Positions 37,480 to 45,407 of a stretch of DNA of 64,000 nt are shown piece by piece; the first letter of the stretch is position 1, and every line of letters starts with the position of its first letter. Made by a program: the position numbers and the translations under genes. The notes under the pieces were generated by a model, which saw only the letters and a program-made list of their open reading frames with translations, was not told the DNA's origin and made no database searches. The stretch comes from Alishewanella jeotgali KCTC 22429 (GTDB taxonomy: Bacteria > Pseudomonadota > Gammaproteobacteria > Enterobacterales > Alteromonadaceae), in NCBI RefSeq assembly GCF_000245735.1, contig NZ_AHTH01000010.1, positions 1 to 64,000 of the forward strand, in the 5' to 3' direction.

Positions 37480-38775
37480 TTACAACCCAAACAGGGCCGG
37501 TAAAAACTCGCTGATTGCCGGAATGTAGGTTACCAGCATCAGTACCACAAACATCGCCAGATATAGCGGCAACATCGGCCGGATAATTTCTTCAATCCGG
37601 GTTTTGGCAATGGCACAGCTGACAAAGAGCACACTGCCAACCGGCGGCGATACCAGACCAATCGACAGATTCAACACCATCATAATGCCAAAGTGCAGCG
37701 GGCTCATACCCAGCTCAACCGCCACCGGTAAAAAGATTGGGGTAAAGATCAACACCGCCGGCGTCATATCCATAAAGGCACCGACAATCAATAAAATCAG
37801 GTTAATCATCAGCAGGATCAACAAAGGGTTCTCGCTGATGGTCAGCATCGCCGCGCTGATGGTTTGCGGAATTTGCTCATAAGACAAAATCCACGACATC
37901 GCTGAAGAGGTCGCAATTAACGCCAGCACTATGGCCGTGGTTTCGGCCGCTTTCATTAAAATACCCGACAGCTCACTGACTTTCACTTCGCGGTACAGGC
38001 CAACAGCGAGAATCAGCGAGTAGATCACAGCGATGGCACCGGCCTCAGTGGCGGTAAAAATGCCACCGATAATGCCGCCAATCACCAGGAAAATCATAAA
38101 CAGGCTGGGTAAGGCAGCCGCCACTTTCTGCGCCACTAATTTCAGCGGCAAACGGGCACCGACCGGATAGCCTTTTAACTTCGCATAGCCGGCACATACC
38201 AGCATCAGCGACACGCCGAGCAAAATGCCGGGTAAATAGCCGGCCACAAAGAGCGCGGCAATCGATACCCCGCCACTGGCAATGGCATAGACAATCAGAA
38301 TATTGCTCGGCGGAATTAACATGCCGGTGGTTGCCGCAGAGGCGGTTACGGCGGCACTGAAATTAACGTCATAACCCTGCTTTTTCATCTCTGGCAGCAT
38401 AAAGCTGCCGATAGCCGAAGTGGCGGCTACCGCCGAGCCGGAGATGGCACCAAAGAACATACAGGACACCACATTAACCAGTGCCAGGCCGCCCGGCAAC
38501 ATGCCGATCAGTGCCATGGCGCATTCAATCAGCCGCTTGGCAATGCCGCCGCGCCCCATAATCAAACCGGACAAAATAAAAAACGGAATCGCCAGTAACG
38601 CGAAGCTGTTAATCCCACCGGCCATCCGCTGCGCCATCGTCGTAACCGCCGGCATAAAGTCGATACTGATCAACATGGTGGCCAGCGTTGCCAACCCGAT
38701 ACAGAACGAAATAGGGACATTGAGCAGTAGCAGTGAGAAAAAGACCAGCAACAGAACCAGAATTGAGATTTCCAT
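37480..38775 (-). CDS. TRAP transporter large permease (DctM family)
   Basis: 431 residues with about 12 hydrophobic segments; typical segments include GGINSFALLAIPFFILSG, MLIPPSNILIVYAIASGG and ESEAGAIAV-like TATEAGAIAVIYSLI. It is the ion-coupled channel subunit of a three-part TRAP system, here probably for a uronate or deoxy-keto sugar acid. Its ATG overlaps the stop of the small permease gene by one base. Confidence 0.95.
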   Translation of the reverse strand: MEISILVLLLVFFSLLLLNVPISFCIGLATLATMLISIDFMPAVTTMAQRMAGGINSFALLAIPFFILSGLIMGRGGIAKRLIECAMALIGMLPGGLALVNVVSCMFFGAISGSAVAATSAIGSFMLPEMKKQGYDVNFSAAVTASAATTGMLIPPSNILIVYAIASGGVSIAALFVAGYLPGILLGVSLMLVCAGYAKLKGYPVGARLPLKLVAQKVAAALPSLFMIFLVIGGIIGGIFTATEAGAIAVIYSLILAVGLYREVKVSELSGILMKAAETTAIVLALIATSSAMSWILSYEQIPQTISAAMLTISENPLLILLMINLILLIVGAFMDMTPAVLIFTPIFLPVAVELGMSPLHFGIMMVLNLSIGLVSPPVGSVLFVSCAIAKTRIEEIIRPMLPLYLAMFVVLMLVTYIPAISEFLPALFGL

Positions 38776-39275
38776 TAGTGCAGCCCCTCGACTTGTGGCA
38801 TTGGCTGTCGCAGCGCCAGATGATATAGCTGGCAGCAGCCATAAAACGCAATAAGTAAGCCTGATAGCGGGATCACGCTGTAGATATAGGCCATCTTAAT
38901 TCCCAGTGCTGCTGACATCTGATTTAACTCAAAGGTCAGCGCCATCAGATTACCGCCCCCCACCACCATCACCGCCAGCGCAAACAGCACTACCGCGCTG
39001 GTCAGCAGCATATTCAACCGCCGCTGTAACTCAGCGTCAAAGCGCCGGGTCACAATATCCAGCCCCAGATGTACACCGGTGCGATAGGCCAGTGCTGCGC
39101 CGATCATGCCAATCCAAATCAGCAAGCAACGCGACAATTCTTCGGTGACCGAGCTTGGGCTTTGCAGCAGATAACGCGATACCACCTGCCAGCTGACTAC
39201 CAGTACAATGCTGAGCATCAGCAGCGCCAGAAACCACTTCAGCACCGTATCAACCCAGAACAATAATTTAGTCAT
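38775..39275 (-). CDS. TRAP transporter small permease (DctQ family)
   Basis: 166 residues with four membrane helices and the DctQ pattern (VVSWQVVSRYLL... TEELSRCLLIWIGMIGAALAYRTGVHLGLD). It links the binding protein to the large permease. It overlaps the DctP gene by 8 bp and the DctM gene by 1 bp. Confidence 0.93.
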   Translation of the reverse strand: MTKLLFWVDTVLKWFLALLMLSIVLVVSWQVVSRYLLQSPSSVTEELSRCLLIWIGMIGAALAYRTGVHLGLDIVTRRFDAELQRRLNMLLTSAVVLFALAVMVVGGGNLMALTFELNQMSAALGIKMAYIYSVIPLSGLLIAFYGCCQLYHLALRQPMPQVEGLH

Positions 39276-40287
39276 CCTTTACCTCCGGGCTAACCTCACG
39301 CATGGCCGCAATTTGTTCCAGCAAGGGGCCGATACGGGTTTGCAGCATTTGCTGATAGAAGGGCGCAACCGCCTGACGGAAGGGTTCTTTATCCGGGTAA
39401 ATAACCGTCACCCCTGCGGCTTTAACGGCATTAAGCGCCTCTTCCGACGCTTGTTGCCAGGCAGCACGCTGATAGACAATCGAATCGTTGGCGGCCTGCT
39501 GCACCCATTGCTGCTGCTCTGGTGTCAGATCCTGCCAGACATGCAGGCTCATAATCAGCACATCCGGTACCGCGGTGTGTTCATCCAGCGAGAAATATTT
39601 ACTCAGCTCATAGTGACGGGATAAATAGAAACTGGGCGGATTATTCTCGGCGCCGTCCACCACCCCCTGTTGGATGGCAGTGTAAAGCTCACCCCAGTCA
39701 ATCGGGGTAGCGGCGCCGCCAAGTGCTTCCACCATCCGCACGGCGGTTTGGCTGTTAAGCACCCGGAATTTTTTACCGCGTAAATCGGCCGGGCTGTCGA
39801 TACGGGTATTACTGGAATAAAAACTGCGACTGCCGGCATCGTAATAACCCAGGCCATACAGGCGGGCAACCTGGATCTCCTGCAGCAAGCCCTGACCGAT
39901 CTCACTTTCCAATACCCGCCAGAAATGCGCATTATCGTCAAAAATATAGGGCACACTGAACACCTGCATCGCCGGCACAAAACCTTCCAGCGGGCTGGCC
40001 GACACCTTGGTCATCGCCAGACTGCCGATCTGCAGCAACTCAACCAGCTCCCGCTCGTTACCGAGCTGACCACCACTGTAGATCTCAATCCGCATACTGC
40101 CGCCGGAGTATTCCGCCAGCCGCTCGCCCATCAGTGCCATGGCTTTATGCACCACATGCTCCTGATCCAGCGTATGCGCCAGCCTCAGCACCTTAACCTC
40201 CTGCTCCGGCTGACAGGCGCTTAGCAGCAAACTGGCCGCTGCCGCCAGCACCCAGCGCATCCGGCCTTGCTGTGTTCGTTTCTTCAT
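39268..40287 (-). CDS. TRAP transporter substrate-binding lipoprotein (DctP family)
   Basis: 339 residues. The N-terminus is a lipoprotein signal with lipobox LLSAC, so it is membrane-tethered in the periplasm. The DctP fold is clear; the family's conserved arginine region is KFRVLNSQTAVRMVEALGGAATPI, followed by ELYTAIQQGVVDGAENNP. In a kdu operon the likely ligand is galacturonate or an unsaturated/keto derivative. It lies 81 bp after kduI. Confidence 0.93.
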   Translation of the reverse strand: MKKRTQQGRMRWVLAAAASLLLSACQPEQEVKVLRLAHTLDQEHVVHKAMALMGERLAEYSGGSMRIEIYSGGQLGNERELVELLQIGSLAMTKVSASPLEGFVPAMQVFSVPYIFDDNAHFWRVLESEIGQGLLQEIQVARLYGLGYYDAGSRSFYSSNTRIDSPADLRGKKFRVLNSQTAVRMVEALGGAATPIDWGELYTAIQQGVVDGAENNPPSFYLSRHYELSKYFSLDEHTAVPDVLIMSLHVWQDLTPEQQQWVQQAANDSIVYQRAAWQQASEEALNAVKAAGVTVIYPDKEPFRQAVAPFYQQMLQTRIGPLLEQIAAMREVSPEVKDD

Positions 40288-40368
40288 ACTGTTACCCTGT
40301 TAATCATATGCTGGCTACTGTGGTAGCCGGTCGGCCGGTCTGTGCCGGCCTGACGTTGGCTGCTGCCA

Positions 40369-41211
40369 TTAACGCATGGCGCTGGCCGGAAACTTATCCA
40401 TATCGTGATAATCCAGATTTTCACCGGCCATACCCCAGATAAAGGCATAGTTGCTGGTACCGCAGCCGCTGTGAATCGACCAGGCCGGCGACACCACCGC
40501 CTGCTCATTGGCGACCCAAATATGCCGGGTTTGCTGTGGCTGGCCCATAAAGTGGCAAACGCCCTGCTCCGGCGCTAAATCAAAGTAAAAGTAGGCTTCC
40601 ATCCGGCGGTCATGCTGGTGCGCCGGCATGGTATTCCAGACACTGCCGGGCTTTAATACCGTCAGCCCCATTTGCAGCTGACAGGTCTCTACCACATCAT
40701 TAATCATTAATTGGTGGATCGCCCGTTCATTCGATGTCGCCTGGGCCCCCATTTGCAGTACAGTACAGTTATCCATAGTCAGATGCTTGGTCGGATAGCT
40801 GTGATGTGCCGGCGCAGAGTTCAGATAAAACTTAGCCGGGGTAGTGGCGTTGTCACTGTAAAAACTAACCTGCCGTGCGCCCATCCCCACATAGAGCGCT
40901 TCCTTGTTTTGCAGCGGATAACGCTGGCCATCAACTTCAACCACGCCACTGCCGCCGACGTTAATAATGCCAAGCTCGCGGCGCTGTAAAAAATAGTCGG
41001 CTTTTAACGCTGCTACTGTCTCAAGTTGTACCGGACCGGCCACCGGCACCGCACTGCCGACAATAACCCGCTCGTAATGGGTATAGCAAAGTACCAGCTG
41101 GTCAGGCTGCATCAGGTTATCGACCAGAAAATGCTGCCGCAGCTGCTCGGTATCGTAACGCTTTACATCATCCGGGTGGGTTGGATAACGGCTTTCAAAA
41201 ATTACGCTCAT
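40369..41211 (-). CDS. kduI: 5-Dehydro-4-deoxy-D-glucuronate isomerase
   Basis: 280 residues from the second of two adjacent ATGs (41211), which has GAGG at better spacing than 41214. It isomerises 5-keto-4-deoxyuronate (from unsaturated galacturonate) to 2,5-diketo-3-deoxygluconate. Zinc-binding cupin motifs are visible in PAHQHDRRMEAYFYFDL and the C-terminal HSGCGTSNYAFIWGMAGEN. It follows kduD by 56 bp. Confidence 0.96.
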   Translation of the reverse strand: MSVIFESRYPTHPDDVKRYDTEQLRQHFLVDNLMQPDQLVLCYTHYERVIVGSAVPVAGPVQLETVAALKADYFLQRRELGIINVGGSGVVEVDGQRYPLQNKEALYVGMGARQVSFYSDNATTPAKFYLNSAPAHHSYPTKHLTMDNCTVLQMGAQATSNERAIHQLMINDVVETCQLQMGLTVLKPGSVWNTMPAHQHDRRMEAYFYFDLAPEQGVCHFMGQPQQTRHIWVANEQAVVSPAWSIHSGCGTSNYAFIWGMAGENLDYHDMDKFPASAMR

Positions 41212-41267
41212 CATTAGTCCTCTGTTTAATGGGTTGCTGCGCTCTGGCTGTCTTGTGATTTAGCGCT

Positions 41268-42026
41268 TTAGCGCGCCAGCCAGCCGCCATCGACGGCCAG
41301 CACATGGCCATTCACATAATCGCTGGCCGCGCTCGCCAAAAATACGGCGGCACCGGCTAAATCTTCCGGCTCACCCCAGCGCCCGGCCGGGATCCGCCCC
41401 AAAATAGCGGCATTGCGCTGTGTATCGGCCTGTAAAGCGGCGGTGTTATCGGTGCGGAAATAGCCCGGGGCTATCGCATTAACCTGAATATTATGCTGCG
41501 CCCATTCATTGGCCAGCGCTTTGGTGACTCCGGCAATCGCATGTTTACTGGCAGTATAGGCCGGCACCGTGATGCCACCACTGTAGGAAAGCATCGAGGC
41601 GATATTAATAATCTTACCGCTCTGACGCTTGATCATCTCGGCACCGAGCAATTGCGACAATAAAAAGGCCGCATCCAGATTCACTGCGATCACCTTATGC
41701 CACTCGCTCATCGGAAACTCATGCGCCGGCGCCCGGAAAATGGTGCCACCACAGTTCACCAGGATCTGCACCGGCCCTGCTGCCAGCGCGGCGGCAGCCA
41801 GATCCCGCACTGCCTGTTCGTTACTCAGATCCGCCACCAACTCCTGCGCCTGGCCACCATTGGCCAGAATGGCATCAACCGTTGCTGCTGCACCACCGCT
41901 GTTGGAACAGGCGCACAGCACTTTGGCCCCCGCTGCAGCCAGCGCCTTAGCAATCGCCAGGCCTAACCCCCGGCTGGCACCGGTGACCAGCGCCGTTTGG
42001 CCGCTCAGGGTAAATAAGTTTGTCAT
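41268..42026 (-). CDS. kduD: 2-Dehydro-3-deoxy-D-gluconate 5-dehydrogenase
   Basis: 252-residue short-chain dehydrogenase. NAD-binding TGASRGLGLAIA, catalytic Ser in SMLSYSG, and Tyr/Lys in YTASKHAIAG. It reduces 2,5-diketo-3-deoxygluconate to 2-keto-3-deoxygluconate, the meeting point with the UxaA branch. It is the first gene of the kduD-kduI-TRAP-iclR-lacI operon; its leader spans the long regulatory region to 42240. Confidence 0.95.
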   Translation of the reverse strand: MTNLFTLSGQTALVTGASRGLGLAIAKALAAAGAKVLCACSNSGGAAATVDAILANGGQAQELVADLSNEQAVRDLAAAALAAGPVQILVNCGGTIFRAPAHEFPMSEWHKVIAVNLDAAFLLSQLLGAEMIKRQSGKIINIASMLSYSGGITVPAYTASKHAIAGVTKALANEWAQHNIQVNAIAPGYFRTDNTAALQADTQRNAAILGRIPAGRWGEPEDLAGAAVFLASAASDYVNGHVLAVDGGWLAR

Positions 42027-42169
42027 CTGTCACTCCTATTTTGTCGGTTTGTCGCTGCGACATCCGCGGTGCTATCGTCAGGAATAATGTTCAAATATGG
42101 AACAACCTGAATTTTCAAAAACCTGACAAATATAATAAATTCATTAAGTTAAACTGCACTTCTACGAAA

Positions 42170-42218
42170 AAATCCTGTCGAAAACTGATTTAATTTGCAT
42201 CATTAATTGACAGGATTT
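42170..42218. repeat. Interrupted inverted repeat in the kduD/TonB-receptor control region
   Basis: AAATCCTGTC (42170-42179) and GACAGGATTT (42209-42218) are perfect 10-bp inverted arms around a 29-bp AT-rich centre. It may be a binding site pair for a second regulator, for example the IclR protein, or for a looping dimer. Confidence 0.6.
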
Positions 42219-42237
42219 ACTGCTTGGTGTTAGCTTT

Positions 42238-42253
42238 TTGCCATCGGTGGCAT
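42238..42253. promoter_or_regulatory. LacI-type operator, distal site of the TonB-receptor promoter
   Basis: TTGCCATCGGTGGCAT matches the GH28 operator at 14 of 16 positions and keeps the central CG. Centre is 33 bp from the proximal site. Confidence 0.8.
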
Positions 42254-42270
42254 AAAATTGCAAGCTTTTT

Positions 42271-42286
42271 TTGCCACCGGTAGACA
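42271..42286. promoter_or_regulatory. LacI-type operator, proximal site of the TonB-receptor promoter
   Basis: TTGCCACCGGTAGACA matches the left half-site exactly and 13 of 16 positions overall. It contains the TTGCCA used as -35. Confidence 0.75.
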
Positions 42287-42299
42287 AGACAACTATGCT
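42271..42299 (+). promoter_or_regulatory. Promoter of the TonB receptor, -35 inside the proximal operator
   Basis: TTGCCA (42271-42276) and TATGCT (42294-42299) at 17-bp spacing. The layout repeats that of the GH28 promoter. Confidence 0.6.
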
Positions 42300-42463
42300 T
42301 TAACAGTCGCCGAATTATCAACAGGGGAGCAATATACTCACCATGACGCTACAGGCAGCTTAGACCGCAGCCTGCGCCAGGATAAAGGGTATAGGTTCCT
42401 GACAAAGACGAGAATAGCCAGTTAAGCTGGCAACAGATAAACACTCAGGACAAGGTGAACAAG

Positions 42464-45268
42464 ATGGTAAACAGCAGAACACCCTTTCGCCCCAGTAAAG
42501 TCTGCCGGGCATTAACCCTGGCCGGTCTGGCAACCTTATTCAGCGTTCAGGCGCTGGCACAGCAAACTGAACAGGTTGAACAGACCGAACAGCAAAAAGC
42601 GGAAGAACAAATTGAAGTGATTTCCGTTGTCGGTAGCTTCCGTGGCAGTCTGGCCAGCGCGCTAAACCAGAAGCGCTTTGAAACCGGTGCCACTGACACC
42701 ATCAAGGCAGAAGATATCGCTGATTTCCCTGATCTGAACCTGGCCGAATCGCTGCAGCGTATTCCGGGGGTAGCCATTAGCCGGGTAGCCGGTGAAGGCC
42801 GCCAGATCTCAGTACGTGGTCTGGGCCCGGATTTTACCCGGGTTCGGATCAACGGTATGGAAGCACAATCCACCAGTGGTGGTACTGACCAGATTGGCGG
42901 CGCTAACCGCGGCCGTGGCTTCGACTTTAATACCTTCTCCTCAGACTTGTTTAACGAACTGACGGTACGCAAAACGGCATCGGCCAATATTGAAGAAGGC
43001 TCATTGGGTGCGACTGTCGATATGCGTACTGCCCGCCCCTTCGATTATGATGGCATGACCTTTGCGGCCAATCTTCAGGCCGGCTATAACGATAAGTCAG
43101 AAGAAGTGGATCCGAAAGGCTCCTTCCTGTTTAGCAATATTAACGACGATGGCACCTTTGGCTATCTGATTTCAGCGGCCTTCTCCGAGCGTAATATTCT
43201 GGATGAAGGCGCTTCTACCGTGCGCTGGAACAACGTCAATGACTTTGGCACTTACCGTGGTGATGCCAATGCACCTGAGCTGCAGGCCATCAATAATGCC
43301 TTCCGGCCACGTCTGCCACGTTACGATTCTTATGTCCATAATGTGAAACGTACCGGTATTGCTACCGCACTGGAATACCGTCCAAGCCTCGAAACCCGCT
43401 TTAATCTGGATGTGCTGTACTCCAAAGACGATTCAACCCGTCAGGAAGCCTTTATGCAAGGCATTCTGAATGCCGGTGCTAACCGGGCCGCCCTGACCAA
43501 CCCGGCCAGCGGCATTACCGGCGGTATGAACGTACTGGATTACGAAATCGACGGTACCAATACTGTCACCTACGCCTCTTTTGAAAACGCGCTGATCCGC
43601 AACGAACTGCGTTATGACGAACTGTCGACCGAGTTCCTGCAAATCACGCTCAGTGGCCAACATCAGTTAACCGATAACCTGAAAATTGACGGTATGATCG
43701 GTCGCGCCACTTCTGAGTTCGATAACCCGATCCAAACCACAGTGGTAATGGAAAAGGCCGGCCAGACCTTCAGTTACGATTACCGTGGCGGCAAGCGGCA
43801 GAATCCTGAACTGCTATTCGGTGCCGGCGTATTCGACCCGAACGGCTGGACTACTAACAGCGTGCGTTTACGGCCACTGGGCGCAGAAAATACCTTTGAT
43901 AGTGCTGCTTTTAACGTTGAGTATGTGCTGAACGATATCCTGACCTTACGCAGTGGTTTGCACTATAAAAAGTTTGAATTCGAAACCCACGAAGCACGCC
44001 GGCAAAGTGAAAACGCCGCTGGCGTGGTGATGAGCCCGGATCTGATCCGCCAGTATGGTGCGGGGGTGGGTCCTTACGGCAGCTGGCTGGTGCCGGATTT
44101 AGCGGCTATTGATGCCCGCTACAATATCTACAGTAATACCGGTGCCTTTACCGTGAGCCGTGATTTCCGCCGCGTCGATAACTACTCTGCTGAAGAGAAA
44201 ACGCTGGGTGCCTATGTACAACTGGCCTTTGATACCGAACTGGGTGATACCGGCTTCCGCGGTGATATTGGTGGCCGCTTTGTCAAAACCGATCAGTCTT
44301 CTACTGCCTGGGCGACTCTGGGTGGAACTGAGCAGCTGATAACCGCCAAGCATGACTATAACGAGTTCCTGCCGTCATTGAACCTGGTGTTTGAACCCAT
44401 GGATGATGTGATTATCCGCTTTGGTTATGCCGAAGTGATGGCCCGGGCTGGTCTCGGTAGCATCCGACCTAACGTCTCAGTATCCGTATCGGGAGGCGCC
44501 CGTTCCATAAGCGGCGGTAACCCAACGCTGGAGCCGACCAAAGCCAAAACCTATGACTTAGGTTTAGAGCTGTACTTTGATAATGAGTCCTTATTAGGTG
44601 TGGCGGTATTCCGCAAGGATATCGACAGCTATGTACAAGGTCTGCGCGAGACCAAGCTGTTTACCGAAACCGGTTTACCGAACCAGGCCGCCATTGACGC
44701 CTGTAATGCCGGTCCCGGCTATGGCGAGGCCACAGGTTGTAATGAAAATGTAGAGTGGCAAACCAATACGCCATTAAATGGTCCGGGCGGTAATCTGTAC
44801 GGCTTTGAAGTGCAGTACCAGATGCCGTTTAGCTTCCTGCCGGAATTCTGGAACCGCTTTGGCTTTATCGGTAACTATACCTATGTTAAAGCCCAGATGG
44901 ACTACATCAATAATACCGGCGTGGTGCTGGCCACCCGTGACCTGCAGGGGTTATCCGAGAATACCCGTAGTGCCACCCTGTACTACGAGGACGAAAAATT
45001 CTCCGCCCGGGTGTCACTGGCAGACCGTGCGCGTTACCTGACCAACGCTATCGGCCGCGATAACAATGATATGGAAGGCACCAATGCTACCCGTAATATT
45101 GATGCTGCGATGTCGTATCAGTTAAACGATAACTGGAAGCTGACGTTTGAAGCACTGAACCTGACCAACGAAGTGGACGATCAGTGGGTTGATTCCAGCG
45201 GCAACCGTTTAACTTACTACCATGCCACTGGCCGGCAGTACTACCTGGGTGCACAATATAAGTTTTAA
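42464..45268 (+). CDS. TonB-dependent receptor for pectic oligosaccharides
   Basis: 934 residues from ATG 42464 (AAGGTG 7 nt upstream; GTG 42455 possible). Signal peptide ends near ALAQQ; the plug domain follows (VVGSFRGSLASALNQKR ... ADFPDLNLAESLQRIPGV ... VRGLGPDFTRVRINGM), typical of the Alteromonadales/Caulobacter carbohydrate receptor group; the beta-barrel ends with terminal Phe (YYLGAQYKF). It should import oligogalacturonides across the outer membrane with TonB energy. Ligand is inferred from neighbours and operators. Confidence 0.93.
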   Translation: MVNSRTPFRPSKVCRALTLAGLATLFSVQALAQQTEQVEQTEQQKAEEQIEVISVVGSFRGSLASALNQKRFETGATDTIKAEDIADFPDLNLAESLQRIPGVAISRVAGEGRQISVRGLGPDFTRVRINGMEAQSTSGGTDQIGGANRGRGFDFNTFSSDLFNELTVRKTASANIEEGSLGATVDMRTARPFDYDGMTFAANLQAGYNDKSEEVDPKGSFLFSNINDDGTFGYLISAAFSERNILDEGASTVRWNNVNDFGTYRGDANAPELQAINNAFRPRLPRYDSYVHNVKRTGIATALEYRPSLETRFNLDVLYSKDDSTRQEAFMQGILNAGANRAALTNPASGITGGMNVLDYEIDGTNTVTYASFENALIRNELRYDELSTEFLQITLSGQHQLTDNLKIDGMIGRATSEFDNPIQTTVVMEKAGQTFSYDYRGGKRQNPELLFGAGVFDPNGWTTNSVRLRPLGAENTFDSAAFNVEYVLNDILTLRSGLHYKKFEFETHEARRQSENAAGVVMSPDLIRQYGAGVGPYGSWLVPDLAAIDARYNIYSNTGAFTVSRDFRRVDNYSAEEKTLGAYVQLAFDTELGDTGFRGDIGGRFVKTDQSSTAWATLGGTEQLITAKHDYNEFLPSLNLVFEPMDDVIIRFGYAEVMARAGLGSIRPNVSVSVSGGARSISGGNPTLEPTKAKTYDLGLELYFDNESLLGVAVFRKDIDSYVQGLRETKLFTETGLPNQAAIDACNAGPGYGEATGCNENVEWQTNTPLNGPGGNLYGFEVQYQMPFSFLPEFWNRFGFIGNYTYVKAQMDYINNTGVVLATRDLQGLSENTRSATLYYEDEKFSARVSLADRARYLTNAIGRDNNDMEGTNATRNIDAAMSYQLNDNWKLTFEALNLTNEVDDQWVDSSGNRLTYYHATGRQYYLGAQYKF

Positions 45269-45280
45269 GCACCCGTCTGA

Positions 45281-45309
45281 CACTTAAGCGGCGCACTGCC
45301 GCTTAAGTG
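45281..45309 (+). other. Stem-loop between the TonB receptor and GH105 genes
   Basis: Perfect 12-bp arms CACTTAAGCGGC / GCCGCTTAAGTG with a 5-nt loop, 13 bp after the receptor stop and without a U-tract. Probably stabilises the upstream message or limits readthrough. Confidence 0.65.
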
Positions 45310-45407
45310 CTGTCTGCGCCTGAGTCAGGTGCAGCATGTTTCGCGTGCCACGGAAGGCCCGAATCACTCACAGGCAAGTGCCAATTCTATTTAACAGGGT
45401 AACTATC

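Larger units (their letters stand above)
42027..42463. promoter_or_regulatory. Divergent regulatory region between kduD and the TonB receptor
   Basis: 437 bp without a gene. From left: AT-rich DNA serving the kduD side (42060-42165), a 10-bp inverted repeat pair (42170-42218), the paired LacI-type operators (42238-42286), the TonB-receptor promoter and an untranslated leader of about 160 nt. I see no clear -35/-10 pair for kduD. Confidence 0.7.
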
